Assembly (NCBI RefSeq): GCF_005503365.1
Contig: NZ_SCML01000048.1
Location: 1 to 48,485, forward strand
Source: Hydrogenophaga sp. 2FB
GTDB taxonomy: Bacteria; Pseudomonadota; Gammaproteobacteria; Burkholderiales; Burkholderiaceae_C
Direction of reading: 5' to 3'
DNA: 48,485 nucleotides
Under the pieces are notes generated by a model. That model was not told where the DNA came from and made no database searches. It saw only the letters and a program-made list of their open reading frames with translations. A program made the position numbers and the translations under genes. Positions 39,568-48,405 of the stretch are shown here, one piece after another; positions within the stretch are counted from its first letter, which is position 1, and the number at the start of each line of letters is the position of its first letter.

Positions 39568-41531
39568 TGCTCAAGATCGAAACACTGCCGCAACTGTTGC
39601 GACGCCACGCGGACGCCACACCCGAGCGGCTGTCTCAGCGCCACAAGCAGCGCGGCATCTGGCGTGAATACACCTTTGCGGAGGTGGAGCGCAATGTGCT
39701 GGAGCTGGCACTGGGCCTGCACCACATGGGCGTGCAGCGCGGCGCGACGGTGGCGATCATTGGCGAGAACGAGCCGCAGCACTACTGGGCGGAGTTCGCG
39801 GCGCACGCGCTGGGCTGCAAAGTGGTCTCCCTGTATCCGGATCTGACGGCGGACGAAGTGCAGTATTTGCTGGAGGACAGCGAGACGGTCTGCCTCTTCG
39901 CCCAGGACCAGGAACAGGTGGACAAGGGCCTGGACGTCAAGGGCAAGCTGGCGCTGCTTCGCCATGTCGTGTACTGGGATGACACAGGCATGTGGTCCTA
40001 CAACGACCCGATCCTCAGCACCTTCAAGTCGGTGCAGCAGCAAGGGCTTGAGCGGGATGCGCAGGACCCTCGGCTGTACCGTTCGTTGGTCGCGAAGGGC
40101 TCGCCCGATGATGTGGCGGTGCTGTCCTACACCTCGGGGACCACGGGCAAACCCAAGGGGGTGGTGCTCACGCACCGCTTCCTGATCGACAACGCGCAGC
40201 GCCTGATCCATGCCACCGATGCGAAACCGGGCATGGAGTATCTGAGCTACATCGCGCCTGCCTGGGCCACCGAGCAAATCAACGGGATCTCTGCGGGCCT
40301 GGGGCTGCCCATGGTGGTCAACTTCCCGGAAAGCCCCGAGCAGGTGCTGGCCAACATCCGCGAGCTCGCCGTCGAGGCCATGACCTTCGCCCCGCGTCAA
40401 TGGGAAAGCATGGCCTCCTCGGTGCAGGCCCACATGCTGGACGCTGGGCCCCTGCGGCGTGCCGTCTACGAATGGGGTATGAAGGTGGGGCACGCCTTCA
40501 ACGTCGGTCGCCTGGATGGCAAGCCGATCGGCTGGCTGGATCGCCTGCAATTCCCCTTGGCCGAAGCTCTGGTTCTGCGGCCGTTGCGTGACCAGTTGGG
40601 GCTGACCCGGCTGCGCATTGCCAGTTGCGGTGGTGCCACCATGGCGCCCGACGTGTTTCGCATGTTCCATGCAATGGGCGTGCCCTTGCGGAACATCTAT
40701 GGCTCCACCGAAACCGGCTTGCTCACGTGCCACCAAAGTGATCGCTTCGACCTCGAGACCGTAGGGCACTGGATGCATGCGCACCCGGAGGCCGGTGCTC
40801 CCCTCGAATGGCGGGTGAGCCCGGACGGCGAACTCCAGATCCGTGGTGGAAGCCCTTTTCTGGGCTACTACCGACGGGAAGGGTCGGTCGAGTCGAAGGT
40901 CAAGGACGGTTGGTTCTACACCGGTGACGCCGTGACCAAAACCGACCGTGGTGAGCTGGTTTTCCTCGAACGGCTGTCGGACTTGAAGCGACTTCGCAGT
41001 GGCGACACCTTTCCGCCCCAGTTCGTCGAGACGCGTTTGCGGTTCAGCCCTTTCATCAAGGACATCATGACCGTGGGCGATGAGGGGCGCGACTTCGTGG
41101 CAGCACTCATCAACATCGACATGGCCGTCCTGTCGCGCTGGGCCGAGGACAAGCGAATCGGTTTCTCGACCTTCACCGACCTTTCGCAGCGTCCCGAGAT
41201 CGCGGTCTTGATCCGCCAGGAAATTGCGCGGGTCAACCAGTTTCTGCCACCCCATGCACGGGTGCAGCGGTTCGCCAACTTTCCCAAGGAACTGGATCCC
41301 GACGAGGGCGAGCTGACGCGTTCGCGCAAGCTGCGACGCGAGTTCTTGGAGGAGCGTTACGGCGCCTTGATCCAGGGCTTGTACGACGGTTCCCGGGAAG
41401 TGCGAATCGACATACCTGTGACCTACCAGGACGGGCGTCGAAGCAACTTCAACGCGCAGGTATTCATTCACGATGCTGACGGATTCAGTTTGAACACTTC
41501 GACCGAACCCCATCGCAGGAGGCACACATGA
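39564..41531 (+). CDS. long-chain-type acyl-CoA synthetase (AMP-binding)
   Basis: A 655-residue ANL-superfamily adenylate-forming ligase with ATP-binding P-loop YTSGTTGKPKG (about 187-197), YGSTETG (A5-type, about 375), the A8 motif GWFYTGDAV (about 450), and KDIMTVGDEGRDFVAALI. It would activate the imported acid to its CoA ester. This subgroup of long synthetases, placed between livG and livH, is a recurring arrangement in Burkholderiales and suggests that transport and activation are coupled at the membrane. The cluster also holds a PaaK-like ligase, so two acids, or two stages, may be activated. It overlaps both neighbours by 4 bases. Confidence 0.9.
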   Translation: MMLKIETLPQLLRRHADATPERLSQRHKQRGIWREYTFAEVERNVLELALGLHHMGVQRGATVAIIGENEPQHYWAEFAAHALGCKVVSLYPDLTADEVQYLLEDSETVCLFAQDQEQVDKGLDVKGKLALLRHVVYWDDTGMWSYNDPILSTFKSVQQQGLERDAQDPRLYRSLVAKGSPDDVAVLSYTSGTTGKPKGVVLTHRFLIDNAQRLIHATDAKPGMEYLSYIAPAWATEQINGISAGLGLPMVVNFPESPEQVLANIRELAVEAMTFAPRQWESMASSVQAHMLDAGPLRRAVYEWGMKVGHAFNVGRLDGKPIGWLDRLQFPLAEALVLRPLRDQLGLTRLRIASCGGATMAPDVFRMFHAMGVPLRNIYGSTETGLLTCHQSDRFDLETVGHWMHAHPEAGAPLEWRVSPDGELQIRGGSPFLGYYRREGSVESKVKDGWFYTGDAVTKTDRGELVFLERLSDLKRLRSGDTFPPQFVETRLRFSPFIKDIMTVGDEGRDFVAALINIDMAVLSRWAEDKRIGFSTFTDLSQRPEIAVLIRQEIARVNQFLPPHARVQRFANFPKELDPDEGELTRSRKLRREFLEERYGALIQGLYDGSREVRIDIPVTYQDGRRSNFNAQVFIHDADGFSLNTSTEPHRRRHT

Positions 41532-42412
41532 GCGATTTTCTGAACTACCTAATCAACGGTGCGTTGTCCGGTCTTCTCTATGCCCTCATCGCGATGGGCT
41601 TCGTGGTGATCTACCGCGCATCCAAGGTGTTCAACTTTGCACAGGGCGAGCTGGTGGTCTTCGGTGGCTACATGGTGTGGTGGACCATCATTCAGATGGG
41701 CATGCCGGTGTGGATCGGTTTGCCGGTGGCCTTCGCCAGCGCGGCGATCTTCGGCTTGATGATCGAGCGCATATTTTTCGCGCGCCTCGTGGGCGAGTCG
41801 GTGTTCTCGATGGTGATGGTGACGATCGGCCTGTTGATCTTGATTCGAGGCATCGTCCTGGTGCTCTTTGGTCCGCAGGTCCGCGCGTTCCCGATCATCT
41901 TTCCGCTGGAACCCATCATCCTCGGCGATGTGGTGATCTCCCGCTCGCTCCTGTATGGCGGCATCCTGACCATCGTCATTGGCCTTGGCCTTTCTTGGTT
42001 CTTCAACCGGACCCGCGTGGGCTTGACGATGACGGCCGTGGCCGAAGACCACCAGGTGGCGATGTCCATGGGAATTTCGGTGCAGCGCTCCATCGCATTC
42101 GCCTGGATGCTGGGAGCCGTGCTCTCGACGCTGGGAGCCATGGTGCACCTGAGCGGTCGGTCGATCAACATGATGAGTTCCGACATCGGTCTGGCGGCGC
42201 TGCCAGTGGCCTTGCTCGCCGGCTTGGAATCGCTTGCCGGACTGCTGCTGGCCGGCGTGCTAGTCGGTGTCATCCAGGGGCTGGCGTCGGCCTACCTCGA
42301 TCCGTTGGTGGGCGGGGCACTGGGCTCTGTCTTTCCTTTCATCATCATGCTTTTGATGTTGTTGATCCGTCCCACCGGCATGTTCGGCTGGAAAACCATT
42401 GAAAGGGTATGA
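41528..42412 (+). CDS. livH: ABC transporter permease LivH
   Basis: A 294-residue inner-membrane permease with about eight membrane segments. The start MSDFLNYLINGALSGLLYALIAMGFVVIYRASKVFNFAQGELVVFG is of the LivH type; the EAA-like loop is around GISVQRSIAFAWMLGAVLSTLGA; the end is LIRPTGMFG. It forms the translocation path with LivM. The start overlaps the CoA synthetase stop and the stop overlaps the livM start (ATGA in both cases), so expression is coupled. Confidence 0.93.
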   Translation: MSDFLNYLINGALSGLLYALIAMGFVVIYRASKVFNFAQGELVVFGGYMVWWTIIQMGMPVWIGLPVAFASAAIFGLMIERIFFARLVGESVFSMVMVTIGLLILIRGIVLVLFGPQVRAFPIIFPLEPIILGDVVISRSLLYGGILTIVIGLGLSWFFNRTRVGLTMTAVAEDHQVAMSMGISVQRSIAFAWMLGAVLSTLGAMVHLSGRSINMMSSDIGLAALPVALLAGLESLAGLLLAGVLVGVIQGLASAYLDPLVGGALGSVFPFIIMLLMLLIRPTGMFGWKTIERV

Positions 42413-43467
42413 GCATGGATCCCGCAGGTGTTTTCGCAACGTCGTTTGCCCAAGACCAGGCGCTGGTCCGCACGCGAAGCCAGGCCGTGACGCTGGGCTT
42501 GTTCGTTATGTTCATGTTCGCTCTGCCGTGGATCGCCGACGCCCGCTCGGTGGCGGTGATGACCTCGATGCTGATCACCGCCGTGGTGGTGATCGGGTTG
42601 CAGATCAACACCGGTCTTGCCGGTCAGATCAACCTGGGCCAAGCGGCGTTCATGGGCGCGGGCGCGTACGCCACCGCGCTGCTCGCGACGAAGGGCGGCA
42701 TGCCGTTCTGGATCGCGCTGCCGGTCGGTGGTGTGTGCGCCGCCTTGTTCGGTCTGGTGTTTGGACTGGCTGCCGTCCGGATCAAGGGTTTCTATCTGGC
42801 GTTGACGACGATCGCGGCACAAATCCTGTTCCATTTCATGGTGCTGAACTTGCCCGCTGCCTGGATGGGTGGCTCCAACGGCATCACGGTCGAACCGGCG
42901 CGGCTGTTCGGCTGGGCGCTCGACACCGATGCAGCCGTCTACTACCTGTGTCTGGTGGTCGCCTGCATCATGATCGCGGGCGCCTATGGCGTGGCGCGCA
43001 GCCGCCATGGCCGGATCTTTGCGGCCGTTCGGGATGACGACGTCGCCTCCGGAATGATGGGCATCGACGTGGTGCGGACCAAGGCATTGGCTTTCCTGCT
43101 GGGCGCCTTCTACGCGGGCATCGGCGGCGGTTTGTGGGCGTACTACGTGCGCTTCGTCTCGATCGACCAGTTCACCCTGATCCACTCTATCTGGTTCATC
43201 GCCATGGTCATTGTGGGCGGCATGGGATCGGTGACCGGCGCGCTGATTGGCGTATTCGTCATCCGGTTTGCTCAGGAATTCTTCACCAGCGTGGGTCCTT
43301 CCCTGGTTGAGAACTTCTCGTTCCTGAGTGGCGACGTGGTCTTCGCCGCGCTGAACATATTTCTGGGCGGCATCATCGCCGGCTTTCTGATTTTTGAGCC
43401 GCGTGGATTGATGCACCGGTGGAACATCCTTAAACGTTCCTACCGCATGTGGCCTTACCCCTACTGA
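42409..43467 (+). CDS. livM: ABC transporter permease LivM
   Basis: A 352-residue permease with about nine membrane segments and the LivM motifs GLAGQINLGQAAFMGAGAYA, IKGFYLALTTIAAQ and VRDDDVASGMMGIDV. The C-terminal LFEPRGLMHRW is as usual. It pairs with LivH. An 80-base gap with a small hairpin separates it from the gene for the binding protein, which is typically made in larger amounts. Confidence 0.93.
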   Translation: MSMDPAGVFATSFAQDQALVRTRSQAVTLGLFVMFMFALPWIADARSVAVMTSMLITAVVVIGLQINTGLAGQINLGQAAFMGAGAYATALLATKGGMPFWIALPVGGVCAALFGLVFGLAAVRIKGFYLALTTIAAQILFHFMVLNLPAAWMGGSNGITVEPARLFGWALDTDAAVYYLCLVVACIMIAGAYGVARSRHGRIFAAVRDDDVASGMMGIDVVRTKALAFLLGAFYAGIGGGLWAYYVRFVSIDQFTLIHSIWFIAMVIVGGMGSVTGALIGVFVIRFAQEFFTSVGPSLVENFSFLSGDVVFAALNIFLGGIIAGFLIFEPRGLMHRWNILKRSYRMWPYPY

Positions 43468-43482
43468 TGCCGAAACTTGCGG

Positions 43483-43505
43483 CCGTCCGCTGCGCTGGAG
43501 GACGG
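43483..43505 (+). other. hairpin between livM and livK
   Basis: CCGTCC (43483-43488) pairs with GGACGG (43500-43505) around an 11-base loop, with no T-run. It may act as an mRNA stabiliser or processing point that lets the livK portion of the transcript be more abundant. Weak support. Confidence 0.3.
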
Positions 43506-43547
43506 TTGATTCGTGTTGGACAGCGTGATCAAAACCAGGAGACTTGT

Positions 43548-44798
43548 GTGACTACAAAAAATGAATGTCTGTCGGCCTTCGCCCGTGTGGCGCGATGCGG
43601 TGCTTTGGCCGCCGGTGTGTTTGGTTTGGCGGGCGCTGCCCAAGCACAGACCACCTACAACGTCGCTGGCTTGGCGGACTTTACCGGTCCGTTTGCCGAT
43701 GTCATGAAAGACATGACGGGTTGCCGAAAAGGCGTTCTCGACTGGTGGAGCGATGAGGTGGGCAAGGCGCAAGGCGTGGCACTTCGCGTCAAGGAATACG
43801 ACACGCGCTACGACGTGGCGCAGGTGGCCAGTCTGTGGCCCGGCATCAAGTCAGAACTGGACCCCGTGGCCATTCTGGGTATCGGCGGCTCGGATGCGGC
43901 GGCCCTGCAGCAGCGATTACCCAATGACAAGGTGCCTCAGGTCCTTGCGACCGCCGGTTATGGCTTTGCGTGGAAGAGCGACAGCTGGGTGTTCAACGCC
44001 CGGGCCACCTATCCGCACGAGGCGGCGGCTTTCTACACCTGGTTGCAGAAGAAATCGGGCTCCAGCGCACCCATCAAGGTCGGTGTGATCTCTTCCGAAG
44101 TGTCCCCGGCTTATGTGGATATCCACAAGGGCATCGAGAAGTTCGCGAAAGACAACCCCAAGATCTTGGAGGTCGTGGAGACGGTCTACACCGAAGCCCA
44201 ACCCACCGACCTGACCCAGCAAGTGAACCGGTTGATTCGCAAGGGCGCGACCGTGCTTCAAGTCTTCAACAACACGGCCTCCGTCGTGGCGACTCGTCGA
44301 GCCCTGCAAAGCCTTGGAAAGACCAACATCCCGATCGTCATGTCGGCCCACAATGGGTTGATTTCGTCGGGCAAGGCCTTGGGCGGTCTAGAGCAGATGG
44401 AAGGCAACTACGAGGTCTACGGGATGGCCATGCCCACGGAAGATCCGACCACGGCGCGGGCATTCTTCGAGAAGCTGCGCACCAAGTACAAGGCACAGGT
44501 CAGCTACACCTCAGCCTGCATCATGGGCATGAGCCAAGGCCTTATCGTGGCCAGAGCCTTCGAGCAGGCGGTCAAGATCAAGGGTGTCAAGGACGTCAAG
44601 GGGGAAGACGTCCGGGCGGCGCTGCTGTCGACGCCGATGCCGAGCGAACGCAGCTTCGGTGTGCTGCCCAATATCCAATATAGCAAAGACGCGCCGTTCC
44701 CCACCGAAGGCATGGCAGTCAACATCGGTACTGTTGAAAAGGGCCATTACAAGCTCCTTGAGCAGAGCGTCCCCGTGCCTGTGCTGAGCAAGTGGTAA
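43548..44798 (+). CDS. livK: periplasmic substrate-binding protein LivK-like
   Basis: A 416-residue binding protein from the GTG at 43548, with AGGA 7 bases upstream (the frame is open to 43449). The signal peptide ends GAAQAQ, and the mature type I periplasmic-binding fold starts TTYNVAGLADFTGPFADV. Such proteins capture the substrate for the LivHM/FG transporter. The ligand cannot be read from sequence; since the operon codes beta-oxidation enzymes, a carboxylic acid is more likely than an amino acid. The same CCnGGAGAC..TTGTG start arrangement is found at livF, which follows 60 bases later. Confidence 0.88.
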   Translation: MTTKNECLSAFARVARCGALAAGVFGLAGAAQAQTTYNVAGLADFTGPFADVMKDMTGCRKGVLDWWSDEVGKAQGVALRVKEYDTRYDVAQVASLWPGIKSELDPVAILGIGGSDAAALQQRLPNDKVPQVLATAGYGFAWKSDSWVFNARATYPHEAAAFYTWLQKKSGSSAPIKVGVISSEVSPAYVDIHKGIEKFAKDNPKILEVVETVYTEAQPTDLTQQVNRLIRKGATVLQVFNNTASVVATRRALQSLGKTNIPIVMSAHNGLISSGKALGGLEQMEGNYEVYGMAMPTEDPTTARAFFEKLRTKYKAQVSYTSACIMGMSQGLIVARAFEQAVKIKGVKDVKGEDVRAALLSTPMPSERSFGVLPNIQYSKDAPFPTEGMAVNIGTVEKGHYKLLEQSVPVPVLSKW

Positions 44799-44858
44799 CT
44801 GCAACCCGGCGTGGATACGGTTCGTTCGGGATCCACGCCAACCCAACCGGAGACACTT

Positions 44859-45647
44859 GTGCTTGAACTGAACAACGTTGAGGTGTTGTACAGCGATGTC
44901 ATTCTCGCTGTAAAAGGCATTTCAGCCAAAGTGCCTGCTGGGCAGTGCGTGACCTTGCTGGGCGCGAACGGTGCTGGAAAGAGCACCACGCTGAAGGCCA
45001 TTTCGAACCTGATCAAGACCGAAGACGGTCGCGTGACGGCAGGCGCCATCACCTTTGATGGTGTCGACATCGCGGGGGGAAATCCGGCCGCCCAGGTCCA
45101 GAGGGGGCTGGTACACGTCATGGAAGGTCGCAAGGTTCTGCGCCACATGACGGTGGAACAAAACCTGGTGGTCGGCGGGCACATGGGCAATGGGCGCGAT
45201 GCCAAGGAACTGCTTGACGAGGTGTACGGCCGTATCAAGCGGCTCGCCGCATTGCGCAACCGTACCGCGGGCTATCTGTCCGGGGGTGAGCAGCAGTTGC
45301 TGGTGATCGGGCGTGCTCTCATGGCCAGACCGAAGCTGGTCATGATCGATGAACCCTCGCTCGGCTTGGCGCCGCTTATGGTGGAAGAGGTCTATGGCTT
45401 GCTGTCTGAACTCAAGGCCAGTGGCCTGACACTGCTGATCGTCGAGCAGAACACGCGCGTCGCGCTGGAGCTGGCCGACTACGGCTACGTGATGGAAAGC
45501 GGCCGGGTCGTGCTCGAAGGCCCATCGGTCAACCTCAAGAGCAACGAGGACGTGCGCGAGTTCTATTTGGGTCTGACGGTGGACGGTGAGCGCAAGAGCT
45601 TCAGGGACATGAAACATTACCGCCGCCGAAAGCGGTGGCTGGGCTGA
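44859..45647 (+). CDS. livF: branched-chain-type ABC transporter ATPase LivF
   Basis: A 262-residue ABC ATPase. The open frame begins at 44811, but the GTG at 44859 has GGAG 6 bases upstream and gives the standard LivF start LELNNVEVLY. Walker A GANGAGKST is at about 35-43, the signature LSGGEQQLLVIGRAL, Walker B LVMIDEP and the H-loop IVEQNTR follow. The C-terminus is basic (KHYRRRKRWLG), slightly longer than usual. It pairs with LivG to drive uptake. The acyl-CoA dehydrogenase gene follows after 43 bases. Confidence 0.92.
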   Translation: MLELNNVEVLYSDVILAVKGISAKVPAGQCVTLLGANGAGKSTTLKAISNLIKTEDGRVTAGAITFDGVDIAGGNPAAQVQRGLVHVMEGRKVLRHMTVEQNLVVGGHMGNGRDAKELLDEVYGRIKRLAALRNRTAGYLSGGEQQLLVIGRALMARPKLVMIDEPSLGLAPLMVEEVYGLLSELKASGLTLLIVEQNTRVALELADYGYVMESGRVVLEGPSVNLKSNEDVREFYLGLTVDGERKSFRDMKHYRRRKRWLG

Positions 45648-45690
45648 TGGGCACGTGCCCCGCAGGATCGACAACATTCAAGGATGAGCG

Positions 45691-46842
45691 ATGACGAGCG
45701 TTTCCAATGCATTTTTGAGCGAACAGGAAGTGATGATCCGGGAGTCGGCCCGTCGCGTGGCCAGCGAAGTGGTGGCCAGCACTGCGGCGGAACGTGACCG
45801 CAGCAGCGCCTGGCCCTACGATGAAATCCGCGCTGTGGCCGAGGTTGGCTTCATGGGGATGCTGGCGCCACAGGCCTATGGCGGCGCCGGGCTGTCGTTC
45901 GTGGAGTACTGTCTGGCGATCGAGGAGTTCGCCGCGGCGGACGGTGGTTTTGCGACCCTGATGCATGTGCACAACTCGTCCGCGCACGTGCTCCGATCGT
46001 TTGGCACCGAGGAGCAGATGCAGTTGTACCTGCCCGAGTTGGCCAGCGCCCAACGCATTGGGGCTTTTCTGTTGTCGGAGCCGCATGCCGGTTCCGACAC
46101 TGCAGCCATCCGCACCACGGCCAAGCGCGATGGTGACAGCTATGTGCTCAATGGAAGCAAGCAGTGGATCTCCAACGGCAGCGAGGCCGGCTTTGCCCTG
46201 GTGGTCGCCGCCACGGGAGCACCGGGCGCTCGCGACCGCTTCAGCTTGTTCATCGCGGACCCGAAGGACCCGGGCTACGAATGCCTTCGAATCGAAAACA
46301 AGCTGGGCCAGCACACGGCGCACACCGCCCAGATTCAGCTGGACAACTTGCGTGTGCCGGCGAAGAACATGATTGGCGAGGAAGGGCGCGGTTATGGCAA
46401 GGCCCTCTCGTTGCTGTCCGACGGCCGTATCGCGATCGCAGCGCTGTCCATTGGCATTGCCCGCGCTGCCCTGGAAGCCGCGATCCGGTACGCGAAGGAG
46501 CGTGAGGCCTACGGAAAACCGATCGCCGAATTGCAGGCCATCAGCTTTGACCTGGCGGACATGGCCACGCAGATTGACGTGGCGCGCCAGTTCATGTTGT
46601 ATGCGGCGCGTTTGACGGATGCGAAGCTTCCGTCCATCAAAGAGGCCGCGATGGCCAAGTTGTTCGCCAGTGAAATGGCGGAGAAGGTCTGTTCCGCTGC
46701 GCTTCAGGTGCACGGTGGCTATGGGTACGTGAACGATTTCCCTGTCGAGCGCTACTACCGCGACGTGCGGGTGACGAAGATCTACGAGGGAACCAGCCAC
46801 ATTCAACGGCTGATCATCGCCCGGCAGATACTGGCGGGTTGA
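45691..46842 (+). CDS. acyl-CoA dehydrogenase
   Basis: A 383-residue FAD-dependent acyl-CoA dehydrogenase, catalysing the first oxidation (alpha,beta-desaturation) of an acyl-CoA. LLSEPHAGSDTAAIRTTA and WISNGSEA bind FAD and substrate, and the QVHGGYGYVNDFPVERYYRDVRVTKIYEGTS region carries the catalytic base Glu366. The Glu is in the usual short/medium-chain position, not in the isovaleryl-CoA position (the earlier helix). Start MTSVSNAFLSEQE; a GGATG/AGG site lies upstream. Last enzyme gene of the operon. Length and motifs are complete. Confidence 0.92.
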   Translation: MTSVSNAFLSEQEVMIRESARRVASEVVASTAAERDRSSAWPYDEIRAVAEVGFMGMLAPQAYGGAGLSFVEYCLAIEEFAAADGGFATLMHVHNSSAHVLRSFGTEEQMQLYLPELASAQRIGAFLLSEPHAGSDTAAIRTTAKRDGDSYVLNGSKQWISNGSEAGFALVVAATGAPGARDRFSLFIADPKDPGYECLRIENKLGQHTAHTAQIQLDNLRVPAKNMIGEEGRGYGKALSLLSDGRIAIAALSIGIARAALEAAIRYAKEREAYGKPIAELQAISFDLADMATQIDVARQFMLYAARLTDAKLPSIKEAAMAKLFASEMAEKVCSAALQVHGGYGYVNDFPVERYYRDVRVTKIYEGTSHIQRLIIARQILAG

Positions 46843-46936
46843 CGCACGCTCGGACGCTTAGCTCTGTGATTTTGCCTGTCCGATATCATCGAAACTCAGC
46901 CCTTCTCCGGGCAAACGCGCACAGGACACTGCAAGA

Positions 46937-47671
46937 ATGAGCACGCAAATCGACGCCAAGCCGAAGCCGCGACCCCGTGGCCCGGCCAAACGCCTGGCCA
47001 AGGGAGTGAAGTGGAACAACGCGGTCGGCGGCGCGGACGAGCAATACCAACTCAAGAAGCAGGCGGTCATTGCGGAGGCGTCTCGCACGTTCGGCCGCCA
47101 CGGGTACAAGAACGTGTCCCTGGACGAAATTGCCGCCGCGCTCAACGTCACGAAGCCTGCGCTCTACTATTACTTCAAGAACAAGCAGGAACTGATCTAC
47201 GAGTGCCACGAGCTGTCGATGAGGCTCGGAGACCAGGTCCTGAAAGATGCCATTGCCTCGGAAACAACGGGGTATGAACGCATCGCGACCTTCATCAAGA
47301 ACTACATCTCACTGCTGACCGACGAAATGGGGGCCCCCGCCATCCTCCACGACTTCTCGGCGATGACGGCGGCGGATCAGAAGAAGATCACCGCGAGGCG
47401 CCGCAAGTTCGATCTGGAGTTGCGCCAGGTGTTCGAGGATGGCGTTCGAGACGGGTCCATCGCGCCGTGCGATGCCAAGCTGGCGGTGTTCTGGTTCATG
47501 GGGGCCGTCGGCGGGATTTCCCAGTGGTTCCACGCAGAAGGTCGCCTGCGTGGCGATGAGGTTGCCGACATTTTCATCGGGCTGCTGGCCCATGGCATTC
47601 GTCCGGTTGCGTCCGGCAAGACGGGGACGGTGGCGAGGACGAAATCTTCTGATAGGCCAGGGTCCGCTTGA
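46937..47671 (+). CDS. TetR-family transcriptional regulator
   Basis: A 244-residue TetR-type repressor. A basic, Pro/Lys-rich N-terminal arm (1-35) is followed by the DNA-binding helix-turn-helix at 61-82 (SLDEIAAALNVTKPALYYYFKNK), then a helical ligand domain, where an acyl-CoA or acid would act as inducer. As the only regulator in the catabolic cluster, it is the natural binder of the two TTTACT-nTAC-AGTAAA palindromes at 35407 and 36549. Its own 94-base upstream gap (46843-46936) has no such palindrome, so it is probably not strongly autoregulated. The C-terminal tail is basic. Confidence 0.9.
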   Translation: MSTQIDAKPKPRPRGPAKRLAKGVKWNNAVGGADEQYQLKKQAVIAEASRTFGRHGYKNVSLDEIAAALNVTKPALYYYFKNKQELIYECHELSMRLGDQVLKDAIASETTGYERIATFIKNYISLLTDEMGAPAILHDFSAMTAADQKKITARRRKFDLELRQVFEDGVRDGSIAPCDAKLAVFWFMGAVGGISQWFHAEGRLRGDEVADIFIGLLAHGIRPVASGKTGTVARTKSSDRPGSA

Positions 47672-47736
47672 GATGCGCCGGATTGGCCGATTCCTCGGTG
47701 GGCAATGAGGAAATGGCTTCGTACTTTCCCACCTAG

Positions 47737-48374
47737 CAGGCTGCTGAAATACTTCGACGCAAGCCCCGTGACTTGATCCAGACGAAGGCGTAGGCAGGAC
47801 AATGCGGCATGCGCGGATCCGACACCTTCACCGAAAGCCTGTTCAGCATCAAGAAACTCGATGACTTCGTGCCGGCGACGCACCCGCTGCGAGCCATTCG
47901 CGCGATGGTCAACGACGCACTCGTCGAGCTCGAAGATCTGTTTGCAGGCATGTATGAAGACGCCAGCAAGGGCGGGCGTCCCAGCATCGCGCCGCAGAAG
48001 CTGCTGCGCGCGATGCTGCTGCAGGTTCTGTACTCGGTTCGCTCGGAGCGCTTGCTGATGGAGCAGGTGCAATACAACCTGCTGTTTCGCTGGTTCATTG
48101 GGCTTTCGATGGAAGACAGCGTCTGGGTGCCTACGGTGTTCAGCAAGAACCGCCAGCGGCTGATAGAGCACGACGCGGTGGTAGCGTTCTTCAACCAGGT
48201 GCTCGCGCAGGCCCAGCGCAGGAACTGGTTGTCCAAAGAACACTTCAGCGTGGACGGCACGCTGATCCAGGCCTGGGCCAGCCACAAGAGCTTTGTGCCC
48301 AAGGACGGCGATGGAGGTGGCAGCGGTGGCAGCGACTTCCGCGGCCACCCGCGCAGCAACGACACCCACGAATC
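47737..48374 (+). mobile_element. IS5-type insertion sequence, cut off at its right side
   Basis: The left end probably begins CAGGCTGCTGAAATAC at 47737, preceded by CTAG (47733-47736), consistent with the 4-bp YTAR target duplication of the IS5 group. Its transposase frame runs to 48374, where the GGGG of the IS1071-like repeat begins. Everything to the right of the transposase catalytic domain start is missing. Confidence 0.6.
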
Positions 48375-48405
48375 GGGGTCTCCTCGTTTTCAGTGCAATA
48401 AGTGA
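47809..48405 (+). pseudogene. IS5-family transposase, 3' truncated
   Basis: The first 188 residues match the N-terminal half of an IS5-type transposase: MRGSDTFTESLFSIKKLDDF, then the DUF772 domain (GGRPSIAPQKLLRAMLLQVLYSVRSERLL) and the first catalytic Asp in HFSVDGTLIQAWASHKSF. The protein should continue for about 170-180 residues beyond GHPRSNDTHES. At that point (48375) the sequence switches to the terminal repeat of another element, adding the foreign codons GSPRFQCNK before a stop. It lacks the second Asp and the Glu, so it is inactive. Confidence 0.85.

Noticed and set aside
39543..41525. 660-codon minus-strand frame opposite the acyl-CoA synthetase
   Set aside because: Antisense shadow of a gene with complete ANL motifs; protein is low-complexity and has no plausible start context.
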